Shown here: one piece after another, positions 35,559 to 44,485 of the stretch
How positions within the stretch are numbered: position 1 is the first letter of the stretch
Layout of the letters: each line of letters begins with the position of its first letter
NCBI RefSeq assembly: GCF_000330725.2
Contig: NZ_AMZY02000019.1
Coordinates: 62,001 to 126,000, forward strand
Direction of reading: 5' to 3'
Length of the DNA: 64,000 bases
From: Mariniradius saccharolyticus AK6
GTDB lineage: Bacteria; Bacteroidota; Bacteroidia; Cytophagales; Cyclobacteriaceae
Program-made: the position numbers and the translations under genes
The notes under the pieces: model-generated
What the model was told of the DNA's origin: nothing
Seen by the model: only the letters and a program-made list of their open reading frames with translations
The model's database searches: none

Positions 35559-36638
35559 CTAATCCTTCGGCGGCTTGCGGTGCCAGTAGGATGCCAAGAT
35601 GGATCCAGTGATATTCATAAACGGCCCAAAAACCGCTGAAGCCAAACCCACGGTTGCGATCTTGCCCATTTCCTTGGCGATTCCTGATGCCAATCCGGCG
35701 TTTTGCATACCGACTTCCAAAGCGATTGTTCTACAGTCACGCTCGTCCATCCGGAGCAGTTTGGCAGCCCAGTAGCCCAAGGTATAGCCTGCGAGGTTAT
35801 GGAAAACCACCAGCAAAATCAGGATCGGTCCGATATTCAACAGGCTTTCCCTTCCAGCTGCCGTGATAATGGTAATGATCAATGCGATCCCGATCATGGA
35901 CAGTAATGGCATGGCTGCATCGAGCCATTTGACTTTTCCACTGAGAAACTTATTGAATAAAAGACCTCCGCCAATTGGGATGATCACGATTTTGATGATA
36001 TCCCAAACCATTTTCATGACATCCACTTCCACAAATTCCCCAGCCAAAAAGCCCATCAGCGCAGGTGTGAAAAAGGGCGCCAGGATCGTAGTGAATGCCG
36101 TGATGGTGATCGAAAGCGCCAGGTTGGCTTTTGCCAAGTAGCTCATTACGTTGGATGCCATCCCGCTCGGAGAACATCCGATGAGGATGATGCCCGCGGC
36201 GATTTCGGGTGGAAAGCCACTGAGTTTGGCCAAAGTGTATCCGATAAAAGGCATAATGGTAAACTGGAGCATGATCCCGATGATGACTCCTTTTGGCATT
36301 TTGACCACGCCGGCAAAATCACCTAGACTCATGGACGTCCCCATTCCAAACATGATGATCTGGAGGAGCGGCACAATGAGACCGCTGAGTTTGTAGTCTC
36401 CCACTTGTACGAAAACATCGGGATAAAACATGGCGGCAGTCACGCAGGCAAAGATCATTACGGTGTAGGTAAAGCCTTTCAACTTTTCGTGACCACGGAA
36501 CATAATGCCAATTGCTATCAAAAAAAGGATCCAAAATGGACCCGAATCACTCACACTCTGAAACAGGCTCACGCCAAGGGAAATCAATAGGAAAATGGCC
36601 GCAAGAATAGTGGCACTTTTGATTACTGAATTTTTCAA
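35559..36638 (-). CDS. Bile acid:sodium symporter family (BASS) transporter
   Basis: 359 residues with about ten membrane helices. The family motifs GCSPSGMASNVMSYLAKAN (crossing region with sodium site) and ALEVGMQNAGLA are present. Members carry organic anions; bacterial and plastid relatives carry pantoate and pyruvate as well as bile acids. The start codon is TTG at 36638; no in-frame ATG is close upstream. It follows the enolase/RraA gene cluster on the same strand, beyond a terminator hairpin, and could import the oxo-acid product made outside the membrane. That role is inferred from context. Confidence 0.9.
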   Translation of the reverse strand: MKNSVIKSATILAAIFLLISLGVSLFQSVSDSGPFWILFLIAIGIMFRGHEKLKGFTYTVMIFACVTAAMFYPDVFVQVGDYKLSGLIVPLLQIIMFGMGTSMSLGDFAGVVKMPKGVIIGIMLQFTIMPFIGYTLAKLSGFPPEIAAGIILIGCSPSGMASNVMSYLAKANLALSITITAFTTILAPFFTPALMGFLAGEFVEVDVMKMVWDIIKIVIIPIGGGLLFNKFLSGKVKWLDAAMPLLSMIGIALIITIITAAGRESLLNIGPILILLVVFHNLAGYTLGYWAAKLLRMDERDCRTIALEVGMQNAGLASGIAKEMGKIATVGLASAVFGPFMNITGSILASYWHRKPPKD

Positions 36639-36680
36639 GGATGCACAGTTTTATTTGGTAAACAATTCTAACAAAAATAT

Positions 36681-36710
36681 CCGAAAACCGGGATTGCTCC
36701 CGGCTTTCGG
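36681..36710 (-). terminator. Terminator between MR/MLE gene and symporter
   Basis: CCGAAAACCGGG and CCCGGCTTTCGG (36681-36710) form a long hairpin around ATTGCT. On the minus strand it leads into ATATTTTTG. Read-through would be needed to link the symporter to the upstream operon. Confidence 0.75.
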
Positions 36711-36736
36711 AACCCACTATAACCCAATCAATCTGC

Positions 36737-38221
36737 TTAACTCCAAGTCCTGTCCCAGGAACGTCTCTCATCCCACTCTGTCGTTGGAGCAAAGTAGGTA
36801 GAGTCTGATTTGTGAAGGTGCTGCTTCACGACTTCATCATTCAATTCAATTCCAAGTCCAGGGGCCGTTAGGGGTACATTCGCATACCCTTGTTCGATCA
36901 TTTTGCCTCCCCAAGTGGTCTTGACGAGGTCTTCCCACCAGGTGAGGTCCACGGAATGGTGTTCCAGGGAAAGGAAATTTTGTGTTGCCGCTGCGCAGTG
37001 CACGTTGGCCATGAAGGATACAGGCGTACCTGCCTGGTGCATGGCCATGGCTATTCCAAATTCTTCCGCGTAATCTCCGATCCGCTTTGTTTCCAGAAGA
37101 CCACCGGAGCTTGCCAAGTCCGGATGGATGATATCCACTGCATGGTTGTGGATGATATCTTTGAAGTTTTCTAAAAGATAGATATCCTCTCCGGTCGTTG
37201 TCGGTGTCTCTAGTGCTTCGGTAATCGTCTTGTGTTGTTGCCAATATTGCCATGGCACCATATCCTCCAGCCATGCCAATCTGTACTTGTCCAGTGCTTT
37301 TCCTAGGCGGATACAGTTATTCATGTCGATGTGACCATAATGATCTGTGGAAATCGGAATATCATAGCCCACCATATTTCTAATGGCATCCACTCTTTTT
37401 GCCATTTCCTCGATGCCTTTTTCTGTAATCTGAACGCCAGTAAAGGGGTGCTTGGTGTTGGAGTAGGACATGTAGCCTCCCTGATAGGCATTCGACCCTT
37501 GTTTCATAATTTCAGGGTTCACGATGCAGCCAGGAATGTCGATGATATCGCGGATGGAGACATCCATTTTCAACCAAGTATAGCCTTGTGTTTTAGTTCG
37601 GTAGAGGATACGTTCTTTTTGTTCTTCCGGATTTTTGCCTTCGGGGGTGTCGGCGTATAGCCTCACCTTGTCGCGATATCTACCTCCCAGTAGTTGCCAA
37701 GCTGGTACGTTGTAGGCCTTTCCGCAGAGGTCCCAAAGCGCCATTTCCACGCCGCACACGCCACCTGCCTGTCTTCCTTGTCCTCCAAACTGCTTGATGA
37801 TCTTGAAGATTCTCTCCACGTTGCATGGGTTTTCTCCCAGAATTCTGCTTTTCAGCATCAGGGCATACCTAGGATCTGCACCATCGCGAACCTCCCCAAG
37901 TCCATAAATGCCTTGGTTTGTGTCGATTCGGATGATAGCGGTCCTTCCCAAAACGGTTGTGACACAGTATCTTAAATCTGTGATTTTCAGGTCGCTGGGT
38001 GCCGAGAATTTATTCACCTTTGAGGTGGTTTCGGCCATGGTATCTTCCATGCCAAGCCCCATCAGCGCAGAAATGCTCAGCCCGCCCAGGGCAGTCTTTT
38101 TGAGGAAATCCCTTCTATCCGACCGTGTACTTGGACTCTCTGTCTCCTGTTTTCTTTGGAGTGCATAGTTCTTTTCAGTTTCCTTGGTTTCTGCAATGAT
38201 GTTTTGAAGAACACTTTTCAT
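36737..38221 (-). CDS. Tat-exported enolase-superfamily (MR/MLE) enzyme, divergent
   Basis: 494 residues of the mandelate racemase/muconate lactonizing group. The twin-arginine motif SDRRDFLKK (Arg36, Arg37) sits behind an unusual 33-residue N-terminal extension. The barrel shows Lys218/Asp220 (WLKMDV), metal ligands Asp293, Glu319 and Glu345, then Asp368 and His395 as the catalytic dyad (HPDLASSGG, AMAMHQAG). The metal-site strand reads STDHYGH, unlike the DMHGRY of its neighbours, so the substrate probably differs. Acid-sugar dehydration is the likely reaction. It is the last enzyme gene before the terminator. Confidence 0.9.
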   Translation of the reverse strand: MKSVLQNIIAETKETEKNYALQRKQETESPSTRSDRRDFLKKTALGGLSISALMGLGMEDTMAETTSKVNKFSAPSDLKITDLRYCVTTVLGRTAIIRIDTNQGIYGLGEVRDGADPRYALMLKSRILGENPCNVERIFKIIKQFGGQGRQAGGVCGVEMALWDLCGKAYNVPAWQLLGGRYRDKVRLYADTPEGKNPEEQKERILYRTKTQGYTWLKMDVSIRDIIDIPGCIVNPEIMKQGSNAYQGGYMSYSNTKHPFTGVQITEKGIEEMAKRVDAIRNMVGYDIPISTDHYGHIDMNNCIRLGKALDKYRLAWLEDMVPWQYWQQHKTITEALETPTTTGEDIYLLENFKDIIHNHAVDIIHPDLASSGGLLETKRIGDYAEEFGIAMAMHQAGTPVSFMANVHCAAATQNFLSLEHHSVDLTWWEDLVKTTWGGKMIEQGYANVPLTAPGLGIELNDEVVKQHLHKSDSTYFAPTTEWDERRSWDRTWS

Positions 38222-38278
38222 AGTTGTTATCGTTAAGTTGAGTTTATTGAATTGAATTTATTTCCGCTCGGAATGGGG

Positions 38279-39214
38279 CTACCACGTCCTCTCCTTGAGG
38301 AATTTATCGAGTTCTTCCCGACTCATTGGCAGATCCTGTTTTTTATTTACCCAGTCGAGGAAATCCTTCACAATATCCTCGCTCCATTTGCTGTCGATCT
38401 GTCCCGCGCTGTATTTGCCTTCCTTGAGCCTTTGGATTCCAAATTGGTCGCGTAGCATGATAAACTCAGCGTTGATTACACAGTCAGCCAGCAAATGGGC
38501 GGGGATGAAGATCACACCAAACCTGTTTGCCAACACAGCATCACCGGGAAGAACCGTCGCCCGCCCAACCCGGATGGGATAATTGATCGTCGTGAGCATC
38601 ATTTGCTGGATGAAAGATGGATCGTGCCCCTTGATCCAGCCATTGAAACCATCGATGGCGCTGAGGCCTTGCATATCCCGGACCGAACCGTAGAATATGA
38701 CGCCACGCTTGGATTTGGCATAAATGGCATTGCCCAAGTTGTCTCCAATCAAGGTGCCATCGACGATTTTGCCATAGCCATCGGCGACATAGATATCACC
38801 TTCGACAAGTTTGTCAATAGGCCAGGAGTTGGTGCCGCCAGCCTGTACGCGTCCTTCGTTTTTGCCGATTTCCTTGACCAGCGTATTGAGATCATCCCGT
38901 AGAGGCATATACTGCGCGGTCAACGCACGGCCAGTCATGACCCGGTCGTCGTGGATGATAATCCAATCGTTTTCAAATTGGTTGTGGTATCCTTTTCCCC
39001 GCAAAAAGCCCCAAGCTTCCTCCATAGAGACTTTTTCAAGGCGTTTGAGCAAGTTGTCTGGGACTTTTGGCCGGCCGTCGGGAAATCGCTCCCCGGTCCA
39101 TTGGGAAGTCAGCATTTTGACTTGGTCAGGAGTTGGGCTTATTTGTTGGGCATGTCCTGTGGAAAACATCCAAAGGAATAGCGCCGCTGCCAACATGTAG
39201 GTGTGTTTTTTCAT
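38279..39214 (-). CDS. Exported RraA-family protein (first copy)
   Basis: 311 residues with a Sec signal (ending STGHAQ). The RraA core includes GDNLGNAIYAKS and GSVRDMQGL with Arg179-Asp180. In the aldolases of this family this Arg-Asp pair binds pyruvate and the metal. Residues 25-100 form an extra N-terminal domain shared with the second copy (GERFPDGRPKVPDNLLKRLE). The Glu/Asp expected two residues after the pair is Gly here. Cytoplasmic E. coli RraA inhibits RNase E, which an exported protein cannot do. A retro-aldol or decarboxylase role on an oxo-acid is inferred from its enolase partners. Confidence 0.88.
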   Translation of the reverse strand: MKKHTYMLAAALFLWMFSTGHAQQISPTPDQVKMLTSQWTGERFPDGRPKVPDNLLKRLEKVSMEEAWGFLRGKGYHNQFENDWIIIHDDRVMTGRALTAQYMPLRDDLNTLVKEIGKNEGRVQAGGTNSWPIDKLVEGDIYVADGYGKIVDGTLIGDNLGNAIYAKSKRGVIFYGSVRDMQGLSAIDGFNGWIKGHDPSFIQQMMLTTINYPIRVGRATVLPGDAVLANRFGVIFIPAHLLADCVINAEFIMLRDQFGIQRLKEGKYSAGQIDSKWSEDIVKDFLDWVNKKQDLPMSREELDKFLKERTW

Positions 39215-39285
39215 ATCGGTTATTTTAGGTTAGTTTAAATTGAGTTTGGTACGTACATCGAATAGATGATTGATCAATTCGGAGT

Positions 39286-40566
39286 TTATTCGAAAAAAGG
39301 AATATCCTTTACCGCCCATTTTCTCATGCCCTCTTCATTGATTTCGACGCCAATTCCAGGTTTTTCCGAAAGCGTAATGAAGCTCTTTTCGGTCCTTGGG
39401 CCATCGTACGTGACAATGTCCTGCCAAAGTGGGTCCGTGTCCATGTAGATCTGCCATTCCATAATCTGGAAGTTTGGAACGGAGGCGCATACATGGCATG
39501 CGGCCATCGCACCGAGAAAGGAGGCGACCATGTGTGGCGAGAATGGGACGTAGTATAGATTCGCGAGGTTGGCGATTCTCTGGGCTTCGCCAAGACCACC
39601 GGCCTTTTGGATATCAGGCATGATGATGTCCACAGCCGATTCTGACAGCAGCCGGGTAAATCCGTAAGCCAGATAGATATTTTCTCCGGTGCAGATAGGC
39701 GTGCTGGTTTGGGAGGTGATGGATTTGTACACTTCTGGATTGTCTGCCGGAATGGGTTCCTCCAGCCACATTAGATTCAGGTCCTCGTACATTTTTGCCA
39801 TCTTCAGGCCTGTAACCGCATCGTATCGGCCGTGCATGTCTACGCAGATGTCAATATTTGGACCTACAGCTTCGCGGACTGCCGCAATCGCGTTGTACAT
39901 CCGATCAATCTCCATGGGGTTTGCCGTCCAGTTGAAGCGGTCGTACTTATTGGGGTCGCGTCCATCGTCCACGTCAAACTTGACAGCATTATAGCCTTTG
40001 GAAACCGCATTCTTCGCTGCTGCGGCATAATCTGCTGGGGTTGGATTTGTGGAAGTGTACAAGGCAGTATCGCAGTAAACGCGGATTTTGTCGCGGAATT
40101 TCCCCCCTAAAAGCTGATAAACCGGAACGCCAAAAACCTTTCCAGTAATGTCCCAAAGAGCGGTCTCAATAGCCGTCAAAACAGCGACAAAAACACCGGA
40201 CTGTGCCCCGCCGAAGAAAGCACCTTTCCGAAGCTGTTCGGCAAGGCGATTGGGATTGAGTGGGCTTTGGCCTTTGATAAAATTACCGAGCCTCTGGACC
40301 AGAAAGTATGTGCCGTGGATCGCATCCACTGCTTCCCCACAACCCCAAACGTCTTGGTTGGTATATATTTTGACATATAGCGCGCCACGCACATATCCGC
40401 ATTTGACATCCGTGATTTTCAGGTCCGATGGGTTGGAGTAGGGGTTTTGCCTGTCTACCGCGGCTTGTAGGCCCTGCCCCAAATTGCTGAAGAGTGCGGT
40501 GCCTGCGAGACCGGCGGCCAATCCTTTTTGGAAGAAGGACCTTCTGCTGTTTTTGCTTTTTTCCAT
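39286..40566 (-). CDS. Tat-exported enolase-superfamily sugar-acid dehydratase-like enzyme
   Basis: 426 residues. Twin-arginine signal NSRRSFFQKGLAAG (Arg8, Arg9). MR/MLE barrel with Lys196-Asp198 (VKFDVD), metal ligand Asp243 and base His245 (VDMHGRYD), Glu269, Glu295, Asp318 and His345 (PFSPHMVAS). The DxHGR arrangement is the one found in galactonate/mannonate-type dehydratases, so removal of water from an aldonic acid to a 2-keto-3-deoxy acid is the likely reaction. It is clearly a paralogue of the next gene upstream (40612-41898), sharing KYSNPSDLKIT-like and IANLANLYYVP stretches. Confidence 0.92.
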   Translation of the reverse strand: MEKSKNSRRSFFQKGLAAGLAGTALFSNLGQGLQAAVDRQNPYSNPSDLKITDVKCGYVRGALYVKIYTNQDVWGCGEAVDAIHGTYFLVQRLGNFIKGQSPLNPNRLAEQLRKGAFFGGAQSGVFVAVLTAIETALWDITGKVFGVPVYQLLGGKFRDKIRVYCDTALYTSTNPTPADYAAAAKNAVSKGYNAVKFDVDDGRDPNKYDRFNWTANPMEIDRMYNAIAAVREAVGPNIDICVDMHGRYDAVTGLKMAKMYEDLNLMWLEEPIPADNPEVYKSITSQTSTPICTGENIYLAYGFTRLLSESAVDIIMPDIQKAGGLGEAQRIANLANLYYVPFSPHMVASFLGAMAACHVCASVPNFQIMEWQIYMDTDPLWQDIVTYDGPRTEKSFITLSEKPGIGVEINEEGMRKWAVKDIPFFE

Positions 40567-40611
40567 GTTTAGAATTTTTACTTAATCAAATCTTTAACTC
40601 GATCCATTTCA

Positions 40612-41898
40612 TCAAAAGAATGGAACGTTCGCTACGGCGTATTTTTTGATCGCTTCTTCATTTGGAGTCACGCCGACGCCCGGCCGGTCCGTGAGATGGA
40701 TGTAGCCGTCTTTGATCAACGGTGCTTCCAAAATGAGTTCGTCCCACTGCTTCCATTTGCTGAACCAGTGCCATTCCAAGCAAAGGAAGTTGGAGATTGC
40801 AGCGCAGCAATGGCAAGCCGCCATCGCCCCAAATGGCGAAGCGACCATATGGGGAGCCACGGGGACATAGTAGAGATTTGCAAGGTTTGCAATCCGCTGA
40901 CCTTCGCCGATGCCGCCACATTTGTGAAGGTCTGGCATGACGATATCCGCCGCCTTTTTCTCCAGGATTTTCCTGAAGTCATGTGCCAAATATTGGTTCT
41001 CGCCCGTGCAAATCGGAGTAGTCGTCTGGCTTGTGATTTCCCTCAGACTATCGAGATTCTCCGCCGGCACTGGTTCTTCGAGAAACATCAGTTTGAACTG
41101 TTCCATCTCTTTGGCAATCTGGATTCCAGAGGGCAAGTCATACCTGCCGTGTGCGTCAAGGCACAAATCCATATTCATACCGATCGCTTCCCTGACGGCA
41201 GTGATCTGCTTGACCATCCTGTCGATCTCTCCATTGGAAGCTGTGCGATTGAATTCGTCCTGTTTTGCAGGATCTTCCGCCCAATCGATGTCAAATTTCA
41301 CTGCTGAAAATCCAGCTTTCTTTACTTCCAAAGCACCTGCTGCCATATCTTCTGGACTTTCCGATGCACTTGCGCCATCGCAATACAGCCTGATTTTGTC
41401 CCGGAACTTTCCGCCCATAAGGCGGTAAACAGGCAGGTTCATGGCTTTCCCTGCCAAGTCCCAAAGTGCGATTTCGATTCCTGTGAGAACAGCGACGTAC
41501 ATGCCGCCTTGGGCACCGCTGAAGTGCCCCCGTCTCAGGATTTGTTCTACAATCTTGTTGATTTCCAAGGGGTTTTGTCCGATGAGGAATTGGGTCATGT
41601 TGTCCCATCCTTCTGTACCCGTAGCCACGCCCCAAGTACCCCTAACGGCATCCATTGCCTCACCGTAGCCGGTTATTCCTTGGTTGGTCGTCAGTTTGAC
41701 AAACATATGGGTGCCGTGACCTTTCATAAACGCAGTCTTGACACCCGTTATCTTTAGATCCGACGGGTTTGAATATTTCGGCCCACGATCTACCGCAGCG
41801 ATCAATTCATTTCCGAAACCAGGAACCAAACCCGCGGTCGCAATGCCAGCCAAGAGGCTTTTCTGAAAAAAGGAACGTCTGTTTTTGTCGGTTTTCAT
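40612..41898 (-). CDS. Tat-exported enolase-superfamily sugar-acid dehydratase-like enzyme (paralogue)
   Basis: 428 residues. Twin-arginine signal KNRRSFFQKSLLAG (Arg7, Arg8). Lys201-Asp203, Asp248 with His250 (LDAHGRYD), Glu274, Glu300, Asp323 and His350 (PVAPHMVAS) complete the dehydratase site. It differs from the paralogue mainly in the N-terminal capping domain and the 20s loop (KGHGTHMFVKLTT), which usually set substrate choice. It starts 29 bases after the upstream RraA gene, so the pair is likely co-translated in order. Confidence 0.92.
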   Translation of the reverse strand: MKTDKNRRSFFQKSLLAGIATAGLVPGFGNELIAAVDRGPKYSNPSDLKITGVKTAFMKGHGTHMFVKLTTNQGITGYGEAMDAVRGTWGVATGTEGWDNMTQFLIGQNPLEINKIVEQILRRGHFSGAQGGMYVAVLTGIEIALWDLAGKAMNLPVYRLMGGKFRDKIRLYCDGASASESPEDMAAGALEVKKAGFSAVKFDIDWAEDPAKQDEFNRTASNGEIDRMVKQITAVREAIGMNMDLCLDAHGRYDLPSGIQIAKEMEQFKLMFLEEPVPAENLDSLREITSQTTTPICTGENQYLAHDFRKILEKKAADIVMPDLHKCGGIGEGQRIANLANLYYVPVAPHMVASPFGAMAACHCCAAISNFLCLEWHWFSKWKQWDELILEAPLIKDGYIHLTDRPGVGVTPNEEAIKKYAVANVPFF

Positions 41899-41927
41899 GA
41901 TGAGGTAGGTTTATCGTCCAGGCTTTT

Positions 41928-42869
41928 TTACCAGGTCCTTTTTTTCAGGATTTCTTGGATTTGTTCTCTTGGGACCGGAAGCTCGTCGATATGGTCATTC
42001 AGCCATTTGGAAAAATCCCGCTCGATTTCTTCGGACCACCGTGTGTCGATCTGTCCTGCCGTGTAGACACCGGCACGAAGCCGTTCGTGACCAAACATGT
42101 CCCTCAGTCGAACGATTTCGGAAGTGATCACGACCTGTTCGGCCAAATGGGCAGGAATGAATGTCACAGCTCCATCTCGACCCAAAACCACGTCACCTGC
42201 CATTACGGTTACCTGTCGAATTCTCGTAGGCTTGTTGATGCCGATGAGCATTGTGTTCAGATCGCCGGGCTGGTTGTGGTGGGAGGGGTGGTAGGAGTTG
42301 AAATAGGAAGTGAAGCCACCTATTTCTCTCAATCCGGCGATGTCACGAATCGCGCCGTCGTAGACGATGCCATTGCCGGACTTGGCATAAATGGCATTTC
42401 CGACATTGTCGCCGATGGTGGGACCGCCATTATGGATACCAAATTGATCCACGACATAGACGTCACCTTTGACGAGGAGGTCAACTGGCCAGGAGTTTTG
42501 GCCTTTTTTGCCTTCCGCTTTGCCTCGAGCATCGATGGCGTCATGGATATCAGGTCTTCCTGGCATGAATGTGGCCGTCACGGCCCGTCCGATGAGGATA
42601 CTATCCGGATTGATGGTCTGCCACCCGTCGGCATATTGATATTTGTAACCTGCGTTTTTCATCACTGCCCAGGCTTCGTCGTGCGTCACCAAACGCATCC
42701 TTTTGAGGATATCGTCCGGGACTTTTGGACGGCCATCGTCAAATCTTTCGCCTTTCCAAAGTGGCGTAAGAAAGAGCATTTCTTCCTTGGAGATTTGCTG
42801 GGCGCTGACAAAAGATGGTACCAAAAGGGAAATAACTACCACCACTATGAAATTTTTCATTGTTTTCAT
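41928..42869 (-). CDS. Exported RraA-family protein (second copy)
   Basis: 313 residues with a Sec signal (ending FVSAQQ). Same layout as the copy at 38279: N-terminal KGERFDDGRPKVPDDILKRM, RraA core with GDNVGNAIYAKSG and Arg175-Asp176 (GAIRDIAGL), and an almost identical end (LKKRTW versus LKERTW). As in the other copy, the acidic residue two positions after the Asp is replaced by Gly. It is the first enzyme gene after the SusD gene, although a terminator-like hairpin lies between them. Confidence 0.88.
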   Translation of the reverse strand: MKTMKNFIVVVVISLLVPSFVSAQQISKEEMLFLTPLWKGERFDDGRPKVPDDILKRMRLVTHDEAWAVMKNAGYKYQYADGWQTINPDSILIGRAVTATFMPGRPDIHDAIDARGKAEGKKGQNSWPVDLLVKGDVYVVDQFGIHNGGPTIGDNVGNAIYAKSGNGIVYDGAIRDIAGLREIGGFTSYFNSYHPSHHNQPGDLNTMLIGINKPTRIRQVTVMAGDVVLGRDGAVTFIPAHLAEQVVITSEIVRLRDMFGHERLRAGVYTAGQIDTRWSEEIERDFSKWLNDHIDELPVPREQIQEILKKRTW

Positions 42870-42907
42870 AGATGCAAAAGGGATGTAAGTGAATTTTTTG
42901 ATTTGGT

Positions 42908-42945
42908 AAAAAGCGGGCTCAGGTCATGTCCTGAACCCGCTTTTT
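42908..42945 (-). terminator. Hairpin between SusD and RraA genes
   Basis: AAAAAGCGGG (42908-42917) and CCCGCTTTTT (42936-42945), with an inner CAGG/CCTG pair, make a strong symmetric hairpin. It could end susD transcription or reduce expression of the enzyme genes relative to susCD. Confidence 0.85.
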
Positions 42946-42953
42946 GGAGAGGC

Positions 42954-44474
42954 TTATTTGTTCCACCAGACTTTGGTCCCGAGGTCATCTGGACCTTGCG
43001 TTGAAATTGCTGCCTGTACATTTTCCGAGTTCACCGAAATCTCGGAATTTGGATAAGTAAGACGGTTGATAAAGAGCACTTCACGTCCCGGGAACGGATT
43101 GGGATCAAGAGTTGGGAATCCAGTCCTTCTGAAGTTGGCAAATGCTTCCGGGCCATTCATGAATGAGGAAATCCAGTATTGCTCGTGAATCTGACGGATA
43201 GCGGTCGCGGCGTTGAACGGATTTGCGGCAAGATAGGCGTCAATGCTAGATACCGGAATGGACATGGCGGGATCATAAGATGCCATTTGAAGCATGTGCG
43301 CCCGTACGCCTTGATTGAAATATTCCTCAACAGTTCCCGTGGTGATCCAACCCAGTTGTCGTGCTTCAGCAAGCAACAATAGCGTCTGTGATGCAGTCAC
43401 GATGAAGTTTGGAGAGGTTAATTTCACCATTCTTCTCCTATCCACTTGGCTGAAGTCATAAAAACTAGCCAAGCCTAGGTCCGCAGCAGCCTGTACAGCA
43501 CCGGTGTTATCGTTACCCATAGGCATGCCGATTTGGAGTGCCGGATCGTAGGTTTGCCTGTCTACAGTTTGGGTAGGTCCAGAAGTAGCGCCCACGTATC
43601 TCACTGCAATGGCACTTAGCCTCGGATCGTTGGTATTCTTGAGGAAATTGACAAAAGGCTCAGTCAAATAAAAGTTGGCAGCTTCTGTTGCGTTGAGCGT
43701 GTTTCCGATTGGGTTGGTGTAGTTGGCATCATGCCTGATGGTGGCATTGTCGATGTTTAAAGTGATGACACCGCCGGCAAATGCCTTCGTGACTGCTTGT
43801 TGGGCTAGGGTCGGATTGGCTTTGCTTATTCTCATTCCAGCCCTGAGTAAAAGGGAGTAACCAAGTTTTCTCCATTTTTCTACGTCACCACCATACAATA
43901 CGTCGGCAGTTTCTCTTCGTCCAGAGGCATTCAAAGCGGCAGATGCTTCATCCAGTTCCTTGATAATATCAGCATAAATGAGGTCCTGCGCATCATATTT
44001 TGGAAAGAATATCTGTTGGCTAAAGCCTACACCTGCTTCTGAATAGGGGATGGAGCCGTATGTGTCAGTCAATACCATAAATGCATACGCCTGAATGATC
44101 CTGGTCATCTGAACCAGGTTATTCCTGGTGGGGTCAGCTTTGAGCCTCACCAAAGCATCTTTGGTGTTTTTGATGACGTTCCGGTAGTACTGCTGCCAGT
44201 TGGACTGGGTGGATGCCCTATTGTCCTGATTGAAGTTTGCACCGGTGAGTACACCGGAGTTGGGGGAAATGACGTGTTGTACCGCCCCGACTTCATATAC
44301 AAGAATACCGAAGGAGGAAGGCGCAGCAGAAATTATTGCCTGATTGACCTGGAACATCGGATCAATCGCCGTTGCGTTTACCTTGTTGGTATTGAGGTCA
44401 TCGAAATTTTGATCGCATGAGGTGCTAAATCCTAGAACCAGCACTATCAACAAATATTTGAATATCGATTTCAT
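42954..44474 (-). CDS. SusD/RagB-family surface lipoprotein
   Basis: 506 residues with a lipoprotein signal (LVLGFSTSC, Cys about residue 20). It belongs to the SusD-like group that caps SusC channels and binds the nutrient at the cell surface. Helical repeats of the family are seen (SNWQQYYRNVIKNTKDALVR, LLLRAGMRISKANP). It lies 11 bases after the SusC gene. No glycan-degrading hydrolase is encoded nearby, so the ligand is probably a small acid sugar or oligomer, not a polysaccharide. Confidence 0.93.
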   Translation of the reverse strand: MKSIFKYLLIVLVLGFSTSCDQNFDDLNTNKVNATAIDPMFQVNQAIISAAPSSFGILVYEVGAVQHVISPNSGVLTGANFNQDNRASTQSNWQQYYRNVIKNTKDALVRLKADPTRNNLVQMTRIIQAYAFMVLTDTYGSIPYSEAGVGFSQQIFFPKYDAQDLIYADIIKELDEASAALNASGRRETADVLYGGDVEKWRKLGYSLLLRAGMRISKANPTLAQQAVTKAFAGGVITLNIDNATIRHDANYTNPIGNTLNATEAANFYLTEPFVNFLKNTNDPRLSAIAVRYVGATSGPTQTVDRQTYDPALQIGMPMGNDNTGAVQAAADLGLASFYDFSQVDRRRMVKLTSPNFIVTASQTLLLLAEARQLGWITTGTVEEYFNQGVRAHMLQMASYDPAMSIPVSSIDAYLAANPFNAATAIRQIHEQYWISSFMNGPEAFANFRRTGFPTLDPNPFPGREVLFINRLTYPNSEISVNSENVQAAISTQGPDDLGTKVWWNK

Positions 44475-44485
44475 GATTTTCCTAT

